From assembly GCA_965277745.1 (NCBI GenBank), contig OZ255837.1:310001-374000 (forward strand): a stretch of 64,000 nucleotides of DNA, written 5' to 3'. Under the pieces are notes generated by a model, which had not been told where the DNA came from, searched no databases, and was given only the letters and a program-made list of their open reading frames with translations. This document shows, piece after piece, positions 27,890 to 35,902 of the stretch. Positions within the stretch are counted from its first letter, which is position 1, and each line of letters begins with the position of its first letter. The position numbers and the translations under genes are program-made. The stretch is from G965277745 sp965277745. Its GTDB lineage: Bacteria > Pseudomonadota > Gammaproteobacteria > Cardiobacteriales > Cardiobacteriaceae.

Positions 27890-27998
27890 TTATTTCTCCT
27901 TTTTTTCAATCGATCGCGGCCTTTGCCCGAAAACAAGCGCGATCGCCACGACTGCCGTCATCCGTTCTCTGCGCTGCTGGCGCAGGCGAAGGATTTTC

Positions 27999-28700
27999 CT
28001 ATATTCGGTGGGCGATGTCACTCGCGATCATCTCCACTTCCCAGGTGCGCAGTTTACGCGCCGTTTGCGGATCGTTGACCGTCCAGGCGCCGAGGAGCAG
28101 TCCGGCGCGATGGATTTTCTCCACATACATCCGATCGAGTGCCCGGTAATCGACGTCCACGCCCGCGAAGCGGTGTTTTTTCGCTGCGGCGATCACCTCG
28201 TCCACCGCGCCCGCTTGCCTCTCGTCGATCACCCAAAGCAACGGTATTTGCGGCAACGCCGCCTGCACTTGTGCGAGTTTTTCACGATCGCAAGAGAGCA
28301 CCAGGACTGCGATATCACGGCGCACGTTTTGCAAGAGCTCGAGAACCGGCGTCATTTGCACGATTTCCGGCTTGATCTCGATCTGAATCGCCTTGCCCGT
28401 GGGCATCAGTTTCAGTACCTGTTCAAGCAGCGGTATCCGTTCGAAAGCGAAACGCGCCTCCTTGTGACTGCCGACATCGAGATCACGCAGCACCGCCCAG
28501 TCGGTGGCCGCAATTTCCCTTCTCACACCGCTCGATCTTGCGGTGTCGGCATCGTGATGGACGAGAACTTTTCCGTCGCGGCTCACCTGAACATCGAGTT
28601 CGATGCCGTCACAGTCATGCGCCCAGGCAAGGGTGAAAGCGGTCGGGGTATTCTCCGGGGCGACGGCGGAAATGCCGCGGTGAGCGATTGTTTTCGTCAT
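27999..28700 (-). CDS. ugpQ: Glycerophosphodiester phosphodiesterase
   Basis: 233 residues of the GDPD TIM-barrel: TIAHRGISAVAPENTPTAF (catalytic histidine and substrate arginine), GIELDVQVSRDGKVLVHHD (metal-binding glutamate and aspartate, second histidine), IQIEIKP, and GAWTVNDP near the end. No signal peptide, so cytoplasmic like UgpQ. It splits glycerophosphodiesters to glycerol 3-phosphate and an alcohol. Overlaps lpxK by four bases. Confidence 0.92.
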   Translation of the reverse strand: MTKTIAHRGISAVAPENTPTAFTLAWAHDCDGIELDVQVSRDGKVLVHHDADTARSSGVRREIAATDWAVLRDLDVGSHKEARFAFERIPLLEQVLKLMPTGKAIQIEIKPEIVQMTPVLELLQNVRRDIAVLVLSCDREKLAQVQAALPQIPLLWVIDERQAGAVDEVIAAAKKHRFAGVDVDYRALDRMYVEKIHRAGLLLGAWTVNDPQTARKLRTWEVEMIASDIAHRI

Positions 28701-29701
28701 AATGCGGACGCCTTGGCGAAAATCAAGTCAAGCAACGCATCGGGAATCTCCACATCGTAGCGCAAAATCGCGACGCGTGTCCGTAAATCGTGCGGCCAGT
28801 CGCCGGTTTTCACCGCGTCTTTTTCGGTCATGAAAAGGATACCGCCGCGAGCGAACGCCGCCTCCTGTGCGGACAAAACGCCATGATCGGGCAAAGCGCG
28901 TGTCCCGGCAAGCGGCAGGGAAAGGGCGAGAAGACGCGCGAAAAATCGCTGCGGGCGGGCAATCGCCGCCAGCGCGTAGAAAGGAACCCCCTTGGGCAAT
29001 TTTGCCGCCGGAAACGATGTCGCACCGTTCAGCCAGCGGAAGGTGCTGTTCTCGACCTTCAGGGAAAACGCGGGTGACGTCGCCGGTAAAAACGCTTCGG
29101 GCGTGCCGCTGTAGAGGATCGCATCCAGCGAATTAAGACGCGACGGTGCTTCACGCAAAGGGCCTGCCGGCAACAAACGCCCGTTACCGAGCAGCAGATC
29201 CGGGGCGATCACGGCGACTTCCACCGCGCGCGGCAGGCGATAATGCTGCAAACCGTCGTCGCTGATGATGTGGCTCGTTTCGGGAAATTCCGCGAGCAGG
29301 CGCCGTGCCGCGGCAAGACGATCTTTCCCGATCACCACCGGCACACCGGTTTGCCGGAAGATCATCAGGGGTTCGTCGCCCACCGTTCGCGGCGGAGAAT
29401 CCTCGCCTACAAGCACCGTACCGGCGGCATAACCGCCGTAGCCGCGGCTTACGATCCCGACCCTCTTGCCGCGTTCGCGAAGCGCGCGGGCAAGCGCGAT
29501 CACAACCGGCGTCTTGCCATTGCCGCCGACGCTGAGATTACCGACCACAATCACCGGCGCGAGCAAAGCGGTCTCGGCAATCCGTCTTCCTCGATAATAC
29601 CGCCGCCGCAACGCGGTGATCGCGGCGAATCCCCAGGAAAACGGTAGCAAGGCCGTGGAAAGGAATGTTTTTTTTCGCCACCAGACGGGAAAGTCACACA
29701 T
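28697..29701 (-). CDS. lpxK: Tetraacyldisaccharide 4'-kinase LpxK
   Basis: 334 residues. One N-terminal hydrophobic stretch (LSTALLPFSWGFAAI) anchors it to the inner membrane; the P-loop is VGNLSVGGNGKTPVVIAL, followed by VGIVSRGYGG, VGDEPLMIFRQTGVPVVI and DDGLQHYRL, all LpxK signatures. It adds the 4'-phosphate of lipid A. The ATG at 29701 follows GGAAAA; another ATG five codons earlier is possible. Confidence 0.94.
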   Translation of the reverse strand: MCDFPVWWRKKTFLSTALLPFSWGFAAITALRRRYYRGRRIAETALLAPVIVVGNLSVGGNGKTPVVIALARALRERGKRVGIVSRGYGGYAAGTVLVGEDSPPRTVGDEPLMIFRQTGVPVVIGKDRLAAARRLLAEFPETSHIISDDGLQHYRLPRAVEVAVIAPDLLLGNGRLLPAGPLREAPSRLNSLDAILYSGTPEAFLPATSPAFSLKVENSTFRWLNGATSFPAAKLPKGVPFYALAAIARPQRFFARLLALSLPLAGTRALPDHGVLSAQEAAFARGGILFMTEKDAVKTGDWPHDLRTRVAILRYDVEIPDALLDLIFAKASAL

Positions 29702-29872
29702 CGATTTTCCGCGCAATAAAAACGGCTATTATAGCGGGCACAAGGCGCGCATGGGGCCGATACGAAAGACGAAGCAGGGGCACAGCTCCCGCTTTCCCGA
29801 AACCACCGATAAGCGGCGTTTCTCATCCCATTCCCAAAAGGTATCGAAAGCGCCTTGACTTTTTTCCTTTGC

Positions 29873-29889
29873 GATTGACAATGTCAATC
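29873..29889. promoter_or_regulatory. Perfect palindrome upstream of metN
   Basis: GATTGACAATGTCAATC has arms of eight bases around one central A. It lies about 53 bases before the metN start and contains TTGACA, which could be a -35 box, though no -10 box stands at the usual distance. It does not resemble a MetJ box (AGACGTCT repeats) or a SAM riboswitch. It may be the operator for the methionine transporter operon. Confidence 0.5.
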
Positions 29890-29941
29890 TGACATCTTCC
29901 AGATATAAACCCACAAAAACAGGCGCAACAATCGCAAGCAA

Positions 29942-30964
29942 ATGATCGCACTCGAACATATCGACAAGACCTTTCGTCACTTCGGCAAAACGGTGACCGC
30001 GCTGAAAGACATTTCCCTCGATGTTGCCCGTGGCGACATCTATGGCGTCGTCGGTGAAAGCGGTGCCGGAAAAAGCACGTTGATCCGCTGCGTCAATCTC
30101 CTCGAGCGGCCAACGAGCGGCGAGGTGATCGTCAACGGCGAGAGGCTCACACGACTCTCCGGAAGGAAGCTTTTGCAAGCCCGGCACAACATCGGAATGA
30201 TTTTCCAGGATTTCAATCTCCTCTCCGGTCGTACGGTGTTCGCCAACATCGCCCTGCCACTCGAACTTCTCGCCACACCACGACGGGAGATCCGTAAGAA
30301 GGTCGACCGTTTGCTCGAACTGACCGGCCTGAGCGACAAATCCTCGTACTATCCAGCGCAGCTTTCCGGCGGTCAGAAACAGCGTGTCGCCATCGCCCGC
30401 GCCCTTGCTTGCGACGCGAAAATTCTCCTTTCCGACGAAGCCACTTCCTCACTCGATCCGAAAACCACCGATGCGATTCTCACCCTGCTGCGCGAGCTTA
30501 ACCAGACGCTCGGCGTCACCATCTTGCTGATCACCCACGAAATGGAGGTGGTCAAAAAAATCTGCGACAAGGTCGCTTTGCTCGATCACGGGACGCTCGT
30601 GGAAAGCGATACGGTAGAAAACTTTTTTTCCGCGCCGCGCTCGGCGCTCGGAAAAAAGTTCATCGCCCAAATTCGGGGGGGCGACCTACCTTCCACCTAT
30701 CGGGCGCGACTCAAGCGAGAAGGCGCGCATCCGGTCGTGCGACTGTTGTTCAACGGCGGGAATGTCAACGATCCGCTGCTCTCCACTCTGGCGCGCCAGT
30801 TCGCCATCGATATCAACATCGTCTCTGCCCGGGTCGAACAAGTACGCACGATCACCACCGGCATTTTGATCGCCGAATTGATCGGTGCGCGCGGGGAAAC
30901 CGCCGCGGCGTTGCAATGGCTGCATCGTCAGCCGATCACGACGGAGGTGCTCGGCCATGTCTGA
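29942..30964 (+). CDS. metN: Methionine ABC transporter ATP-binding protein
   Basis: 340 residues. Walker A VGESGAGKSTLIRCVNLL, Q-loop MIFQDFNLL, signature QLSGGQKQRVAIARAL and Walker B ILLSDEATSSLDP are present. A C-terminal NIL domain (about residues 245-340), the methionine-sensing domain of MetN, follows. It powers D/L-methionine uptake with MetI and MetQ. Its end overlaps metI by eight bases. Confidence 0.96.
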   Translation: MIALEHIDKTFRHFGKTVTALKDISLDVARGDIYGVVGESGAGKSTLIRCVNLLERPTSGEVIVNGERLTRLSGRKLLQARHNIGMIFQDFNLLSGRTVFANIALPLELLATPRREIRKKVDRLLELTGLSDKSSYYPAQLSGGQKQRVAIARALACDAKILLSDEATSSLDPKTTDAILTLLRELNQTLGVTILLITHEMEVVKKICDKVALLDHGTLVESDTVENFFSAPRSALGKKFIAQIRGGDLPSTYRARLKREGAHPVVRLLFNGGNVNDPLLSTLARQFAIDINIVSARVEQVRTITTGILIAELIGARGETAAALQWLHRQPITTEVLGHV

Positions 30965-31613
30965 GACGTTTTTCTTTCTTCTCGTCCGGGCCACCGGTGA
31001 AACCCTTTACATGAGCCTCGTAAGCGCCGTGATCGGGGCGGTGCTCGGTATCCCGCTCGCGGTGATTCTCTATACCACGCGCCCGGGACGTTTTCTCGCC
31101 AACCGCTGGATTCACTATGGCCTCGGCACGGTGATCAATATCGGCCGTTCGATTCCGTTTATCATCCTGATTCTCTATATCATTCCGCTTACCCGGCTGA
31201 TCGTCGGAACCTTCATCGGCAATACCGCGGCGATCGTCCCGCTCACCGTCGCCGCCATCCCGTTTATCGCGCGGATGGTCGAAACCGTGCTCAACGAAGT
31301 GCCGAACGGCTTGATCGAAGCCGCCCAGGCGATGGGCGCGCGCCCATCGCAGATCATCGGAAAAGTCTTGCTCGCGGAAGCGATTCCAGGGATCATCAAC
31401 GTCATGACCATCACCCTGATCGCGTTGATCGGCTACTCGGCGATGGCCGGAGCGGTCGGCGCCGGCGGTCTCGGCAAGGTGGCGATCAGTTACGGCTATC
31501 AGCGCTATAATTATCAGGTGATGAATTATACCGTTATCATTCTCGTGTTGTTGGTGCAGGGCGTTCAGAGTCTCGGGGATTTCCTCGGCAAACACTGCAA
31601 CCACCGCAACTGA
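30957..31613 (+). CDS. metI: Methionine ABC transporter permease
   Basis: 218 residues with five or six membrane helices and the binding-protein-dependent permease loop EAAQAMGARPSQIIGKVLLAEAIPGI. The MetI pattern GRSIPFIILI and AGAVGAGGLGKVAISYGYQRY is intact. The ATG at 30957 lies inside the end of metN, a coupling seen in many met transporter operons. Confidence 0.95.
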   Translation: MSETFFFLLVRATGETLYMSLVSAVIGAVLGIPLAVILYTTRPGRFLANRWIHYGLGTVINIGRSIPFIILILYIIPLTRLIVGTFIGNTAAIVPLTVAAIPFIARMVETVLNEVPNGLIEAAQAMGARPSQIIGKVLLAEAIPGIINVMTITLIALIGYSAMAGAVGAGGLGKVAISYGYQRYNYQVMNYTVIILVLLVQGVQSLGDFLGKHCNHRN

Positions 31614-31640
31614 ACCTCGCACTCAAAAGGAGTCTTTACA

Positions 31641-32423
31641 ATGAAACCAGGAAAACTGTTTGTCCTCGCGATTTTCGCCGCTTTCACCGTCACCGCCGCT
31701 GCAAAAGCACTCAAAGTCGGGGCGATGAGCGGGCCGGAATCCTCTCTTGCCGAAGCGGCCGCCAAAGTGGCCAAGGAAACCTATGGACTCGATGTCACCA
31801 TCGTCACATTCGACGACTATGTCACCCCGAATATCGCCCTCCACGATGGTTCCCTGGATCTGAATGCCTTTCAGCACAAACCGTACCTTGAGGCGATGAA
31901 CAAAGACCGCGGTTTTCATCTGGTTGCGGTCGGCAACACTTTCGTCTATCCAATCGGCGCCTACAGCAAAAAAATCGAGACGATAGAAGACCTTGAAGAC
32001 GGCGCTAAAATCGCTATTCCGAACGATCCGTCCAACGAAGGACGCACCCTGATTCTTCTCGACAAAAAAGGATTGATCACGCTTGAAGACAAGGGCAACC
32101 TCACCGCCTCGCTGATGGATATCAGCGAAAACCCGCATCGCTACGACTTTGTCGAAATCGACGCCGCGCAGTTGCCACGTATGCTCGACGAAGTCGATCT
32201 GGCGTTCATCAACTCCAACTACGCCGTCACGGCGGGCCTTGATCCGAGCACCGATCCGCTGCTCGTCGAAGACAAGGATTCCCCGTATGTCAATATCATC
32301 GCCGCACGAGAAGACAATAGGAACGACAAGGCGGTCAGGCAGTTCGTCGACGCCTACCACAGTAAACCGGTCGAAGCGGCGGCGCGCGCGGTGTTCAAAG
32401 GAGGGGCGGTCAAAGCCTGGTAA
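31641..32423 (+). CDS. metQ: Methionine-binding protein MetQ, without lipobox
   Basis: 260 residues of the NlpA/MetQ family: LKVGAMSGPESSLAE, FDDYVTPNIALHDGSLDLN, FQHKPYLEAM, IAIPNDPSNEGRTLILL and FINSNYAVTAGL. A signal peptide (about residues 1-22) ends in VTAAAKA. Unlike most MetQ proteins it has no cysteine at that place, so it is probably a free periplasmic protein rather than a lipoprotein. A good AAAGGAG precedes the ATG. Confidence 0.94.
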   Translation: MKPGKLFVLAIFAAFTVTAAAKALKVGAMSGPESSLAEAAAKVAKETYGLDVTIVTFDDYVTPNIALHDGSLDLNAFQHKPYLEAMNKDRGFHLVAVGNTFVYPIGAYSKKIETIEDLEDGAKIAIPNDPSNEGRTLILLDKKGLITLEDKGNLTASLMDISENPHRYDFVEIDAAQLPRMLDEVDLAFINSNYAVTAGLDPSTDPLLVEDKDSPYVNIIAAREDNRNDKAVRQFVDAYHSKPVEAAARAVFKGGAVKAW

Positions 32424-32500
32424 TGCCCGGCGAGAACGAACGAAGCCAGCACAAAACGGGCTTTTCCTGTATGATTTGCGTATCCAGTAGGAGTGTTTTG

Positions 32501-32935
32501 ATGCGTCCAATCGCCTTTTTCCTCTCTTTCTTGTTCTCCGCCATGGTATTTTCCGCCAGCAGCGCCGACCCCGTCGGGTATTGGCAGTCAAGCGACAAAA
32601 ACGGAAAAGTCTCGACCATCATCCGTATCTACCGCTCGACGCAAAATACCTTGGCCGCCAGACTGATCGTGCACTACCCCAATCGCAACGCTCGTTGCAC
32701 GGCTTGCGCCGGCAAGCTGAAAAATCGTCCCTACCGGGGACTGCAACTGATCGGCGCACTGAAGATCGACAAGGAGAAAAACACCTGGAGCGGCGGTACC
32801 CTCCTCGATCCCGAAAAAGGCACCTTCTCGAAAGTCAAGATCCGCATTTTCCCCGACGGTCGCCACTTGAAAATCATCGCCTACAATAGCCTCGCCTGGT
32901 TTGGCGAGAGTACGACCTGGACGCGGCGCAAGTAG
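32501..32935 (+). CDS. DUF2147-family secreted protein
   Basis: 144 residues. A signal peptide (MRPIAFFLSFLFSAMVFSAS, then SADP) is followed by the DUF2147 pattern: PVGYWQSSDKNGK, IRIYRS, a CTACAG pair, PYRGLQLIGAL, and GTLLDPEKGTFSKVKIRIFP. DUF2147 proteins are small periplasmic or secreted beta-rich proteins without a known function. The ATG at 32501 follows AGGAG. It heads the tightly packed cluster that runs to 37285. Confidence 0.85.
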   Translation: MRPIAFFLSFLFSAMVFSASSADPVGYWQSSDKNGKVSTIIRIYRSTQNTLAARLIVHYPNRNARCTACAGKLKNRPYRGLQLIGALKIDKEKNTWSGGTLLDPEKGTFSKVKIRIFPDGRHLKIIAYNSLAWFGESTTWTRRK

Positions 32936-32958
32936 TCAGCGAAAAATAAAGGAAACAC

Positions 32959-33033
32959 ATGTTACGTTTTATCGGTTGGACACTGTTATTCATCGTCATT
33001 TTCATCCCGGCGTTGATAGCGCTTTTCAGATGA
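32959..33033 (+). CDS. 24-residue hydrophobic membrane peptide
   Basis: A very short open frame starts at an ATG preceded by AAAGGAAA and ends in the TGA of an ATGA overlap with the XpaC-like gene. The peptide is almost one transmembrane helix (MLRFIGWTLL, then a run of I, V, F, P, A and L) with a positive residue at each end. The ribosome site, coupling and gene order make it a likely real gene. No family is recognised. It may be a small membrane partner of the proteins encoded next to it. Confidence 0.6.
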   Translation: MLRFIGWTLLFIVIFIPALIALFR

Positions 33034-33893
33034 AATCACGATGGACGAAATTTCTTCAGAGACAATATCTCGGCATTCGCGGCACAACCGTCTTGATTGC
33101 CAGTTCGCCGCTTTGGGTGGCGGTGATGATCGCTCTTTTTCAGGGACGGTGGAACAAAGTCGGACTTTGTGCGGGCGCACTCGCATGTTTCTACTCGGGC
33201 GGGCGGAAAACCAGGTGGTATTTTCTGCAACAGCGTGAGCTTCTTCTTCACGGCGACCCGAACACGGCGATTCGTGATCCGCGTGAAAAAGCGCTTCTGC
33301 GGGTAAGCGCCGGAATATTGCTGCTTTCGATATTCGTCCTGAAACGTCCATCGGCCATCCTGACGACCACTTTGCTTGGCACGCTTGGCTACTACTTGAA
33401 CTATATGATCGACTCGCGGACGACCGCGAGGCCGTGGGCGCAAGAGTCGGGGTTCGAAGGCCTCACACCGACCCTGAAGCAAATGCTGCACGATGCCCAA
33501 GCGTGTATTCTCGCTCTGGAGAAAACCGCCGCGGCGCTCTCCCGCCATCCTGAAGAACTTCCCCTGGCAGGAAAAATCCGTATAATTGCCGAACAGGCGC
33601 GGCACATCGTGCGGATGATGCGTGATGAACCTGATCGCATTCGTGCGGCAAGAACATTTTTCGTCGTCCACCTGCCTGGGCTGCAACACATCTGCACGGC
33701 TTATCTCGCCCGGCAAAACCCCGCTTCGCACAACGCGCAGTGCAAGAACTTGATGAAGCTTCTGGAGACGGCCGAAACCGCCTTTTCCAGAGAATCCATG
33801 GCAATTGACGAAAGGCAGGAAAGACAACTTCAGGTGCAGATGGATGTGCTGCGCAGGCAACTTGATGTCAACGACCAAAACGCAAATGACTGA
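33030..33893 (+). CDS. XpaC-like protein (5-bromo-4-chloroindolyl phosphate hydrolysis family)
   Basis: 287 residues. Two N-terminal pairs of hydrophobic segments (TTVLIASSPLWVAVMIALF and the ILLLSIFVL to GTLGYYLNYMI region) are followed by a helical soluble domain with QMLHDAQACILALEK and HLPGLQHICTAYLA, which resembles the XpaC family. XpaC genes usually stand next to telA-like genes, as here. The role is not established; the family has been linked to envelope stress and tellurite resistance. It overlaps the 24-residue gene before it (ATGA) and telA after it. Confidence 0.75.
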   Translation: MKSRWTKFLQRQYLGIRGTTVLIASSPLWVAVMIALFQGRWNKVGLCAGALACFYSGGRKTRWYFLQQRELLLHGDPNTAIRDPREKALLRVSAGILLLSIFVLKRPSAILTTTLLGTLGYYLNYMIDSRTTARPWAQESGFEGLTPTLKQMLHDAQACILALEKTAAALSRHPEELPLAGKIRIIAEQARHIVRMMRDEPDRIRAARTFFVVHLPGLQHICTAYLARQNPASHNAQCKNLMKLLETAETAFSRESMAIDERQERQLQVQMDVLRRQLDVNDQNAND

Positions 33894-34977
33894 TTCACGA
33901 CTTTCGAACGATCTTTCGCTGGAGGATCCGCCTCAGGACACACTGGACAACCAACGCATCGGCGAACTCGTCGAACAGCTCGATATGTACGACGCCACCT
34001 CGATCCTCAATTTTGGTTCGAACGCTCAGAAGCGATTGACCGACATCGCCGACGATATACTTGAAGACGTCAAAACCAAAGACAGCGGAGAAGCCGGGCA
34101 ATTGCTCTCTCAGATGGTGCTGATATTGAAAGGTTTTCAGGCGGAGGAACGCAAACTGCGCGAAAAACCCGATTTATGGAAGCGTCTGCTTGGCAAGACA
34201 AGACAGCCGCTGCAGGAATTTTTGCAACGATTTGAGGATGTCGGTGATCAGATCGATCGCATCAACAACGCGCTGGAATCGCGCAAGCAGCAGTTGCTCG
34301 TCGATGTCGGTGCGCTTGATCGCCTCTACGAAGCCACCCTGGAATACTACCGCGATCTGCGCCATCACATCGCCGCTGCGGAACAGGTCATCGAGCGAAG
34401 CGAACGCCATTCCCTGCCGCGATTGAAAGCGCGTGCCGAACAGGAGGAGAGCATCGAAAGCGCTCAGTCCCTGCGCGATTTTCAAGGTCGGCGCGATGAG
34501 CTTGAACGCCGACTCCATGATCTCGAACTCACCAGGCAGGTGACCATGCAGGCGTTGCCGAGCATCCGCCTGATTCAGGAAAACGACAAAAGCCTGGTTG
34601 GCAAAATCAACACGACGCTGATAAACACCGTGCCATTATGGCGCCAGCAACTCGCCCGCTCGATCACGATCCACCGTTCCGGCGAGACTGCCCAAGCGAT
34701 GAAGGACAGTGCCGATCTCACCAATGCGCTGCTCAGGAAAAATGCCGAAACCCTACAAACGGCCAACCGTGAAAGCCGCAGGGAAATCGAACGCGGCGTT
34801 TTCGACATCACGGCGGTGGAGGAGGCCAACCAGATGCTGATCGCGACGATCGAAGAAAGCATTCACTTGCACGAACAAGCCAGCATCCGCCGCAAAGACG
34901 CACAAAAACGCCTCGATACCGCGGAACGGACTTTGCGAGACGCCCTGAAATCTGCAAGCGCGGACCGATCCGGGTAA
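33865..34977 (+). CDS. telA: TelA-like toxic anion resistance protein
   Basis: 370 residues, largely alpha-helical. Family stretches are TSILNFGSNAQKRLTDIADD near the N-terminus, DRINNALESRKQQLLVD in the middle, and PSIRLIQENDKSLVGKINTT followed by TVPLWRQQLA near the C-terminus. TelA (also called KlaA or YceH) is associated with resistance to tellurite, bacteriocins and other envelope stress; its mechanism is unknown. The ATG at 33865 is used; one at 33886 is also possible. Both overlap the XpaC-like gene. Confidence 0.9.
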   Translation: MSTTKTQMTDSRLSNDLSLEDPPQDTLDNQRIGELVEQLDMYDATSILNFGSNAQKRLTDIADDILEDVKTKDSGEAGQLLSQMVLILKGFQAEERKLREKPDLWKRLLGKTRQPLQEFLQRFEDVGDQIDRINNALESRKQQLLVDVGALDRLYEATLEYYRDLRHHIAAAEQVIERSERHSLPRLKARAEQEESIESAQSLRDFQGRRDELERRLHDLELTRQVTMQALPSIRLIQENDKSLVGKINTTLINTVPLWRQQLARSITIHRSGETAQAMKDSADLTNALLRKNAETLQTANRESRREIERGVFDITAVEEANQMLIATIEESIHLHEQASIRRKDAQKRLDTAERTLRDALKSASADRSG

Positions 34978-34984
34978 ATGGCGC

Positions 34985-35899
34985 ATGTTTTTTTTCCTGC
35001 GTCACCTGTTTTCTCGCCAAGCGCTTTCCCCACTCCCATTACCGACACTCCATCCCGATCAATTGTTCCGGGTCGAGATCAGTGAGGGTCTGCCGGAGAA
35101 CGCGCTGCTGCAAGTGCCGCGTGGACAAAGCGTCTGTTTTTTCCAGGACAAGGCGCGCAGCGCCGTTTTTCCGCCCGGAAAGCACTCGCTCACCGGCCAT
35201 GCGCTTGCCGCCCTCGATACCGGCGCAGCACTCATGATCGTCATTCTCCAGCATGAAACGAACGTACACCGCAACTGGCAAAGCCTCTCCCCCGCTGACG
35301 GAGACGACGGGGTCACGGCGAAAAGCGTGGCGATTGCCGGCGACTACCGCCTGGCTTTGCAAGATGCCCAATCGTTCTGTGATTACCTGCTTACCCTTCC
35401 TGCCACCCCGGGCGTGCATTTCCTCGACGCTTTGATCGCCGAGCGGGTCCTCGAAATTCTCGAAAAAGAGTCGATACCGAACGACGATATCCGCGAACAT
35501 CCCCTGCGCCTTGGCCGTTTCCTGGATGAAAAAATCACCCCGATTTTACGGACGGTAGGTCTTACTCTTCTCGAACTGAGTATTCAGGCGAGTTCGACAG
35601 GCGACAAAAAACCTCGGCAAGTGGCGGCAAAAGCGCCCGGGTACGGAAAAGACAATGGCAAAACACCGCAAATCGTCGAAGCGGGCGATACGCCGCGCTC
35701 GCCATCGACAGCAGAAAAAATGCCCCGCCTCTATTACCGCGTCGAAGAAGGCGAACAGATCGGTCCGATGGGGCTTGACGAATTGCAAAGACAAATTGAC
35801 CAAGGCGTGATCACTCCTCGTGACCTGCTGTGGAAACAAGGCATGAACGCCTGGCAGCGCGCCAGTGAATTTACCGAACTGCGCTGGGCGGAAGATTGA
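34985..35899 (+). CDS. SPFH/virion-core-like protein with C-terminal GYF_2 domain
   Basis: 304 residues in two parts. The N-terminal two thirds resemble the SPFH-like virion core protein family (ALLQVPRGQSVCFFQDKARS, VFPPGKHSLTG, then GDYRLALQDAQSF). After a disordered linker (about residues 200-245) comes a GYF_2/DUF4339 domain (YYRVEEGEQIGPMGLDEL, then TPRDLLWKQGMNAWQRASEF), a module that binds other proteins. It starts 8 bases after telA. SPFH proteins scaffold membranes, so an adapter role for TelA/XpaC at the membrane is plausible but unproven. Confidence 0.7.
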   Translation: MFFFLRHLFSRQALSPLPLPTLHPDQLFRVEISEGLPENALLQVPRGQSVCFFQDKARSAVFPPGKHSLTGHALAALDTGAALMIVILQHETNVHRNWQSLSPADGDDGVTAKSVAIAGDYRLALQDAQSFCDYLLTLPATPGVHFLDALIAERVLEILEKESIPNDDIREHPLRLGRFLDEKITPILRTVGLTLLELSIQASSTGDKKPRQVAAKAPGYGKDNGKTPQIVEAGDTPRSPSTAEKMPRLYYRVEEGEQIGPMGLDELQRQIDQGVITPRDLLWKQGMNAWQRASEFTELRWAED

Positions 35900-35902
35900 G
35901 GA

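Noticed and set aside
32424..32480. GCCCG...CGGGC-TTTT after metQ as a terminator
   Set aside because: The loop would be about 27 bases and the stem only five pairs, too weak to call.
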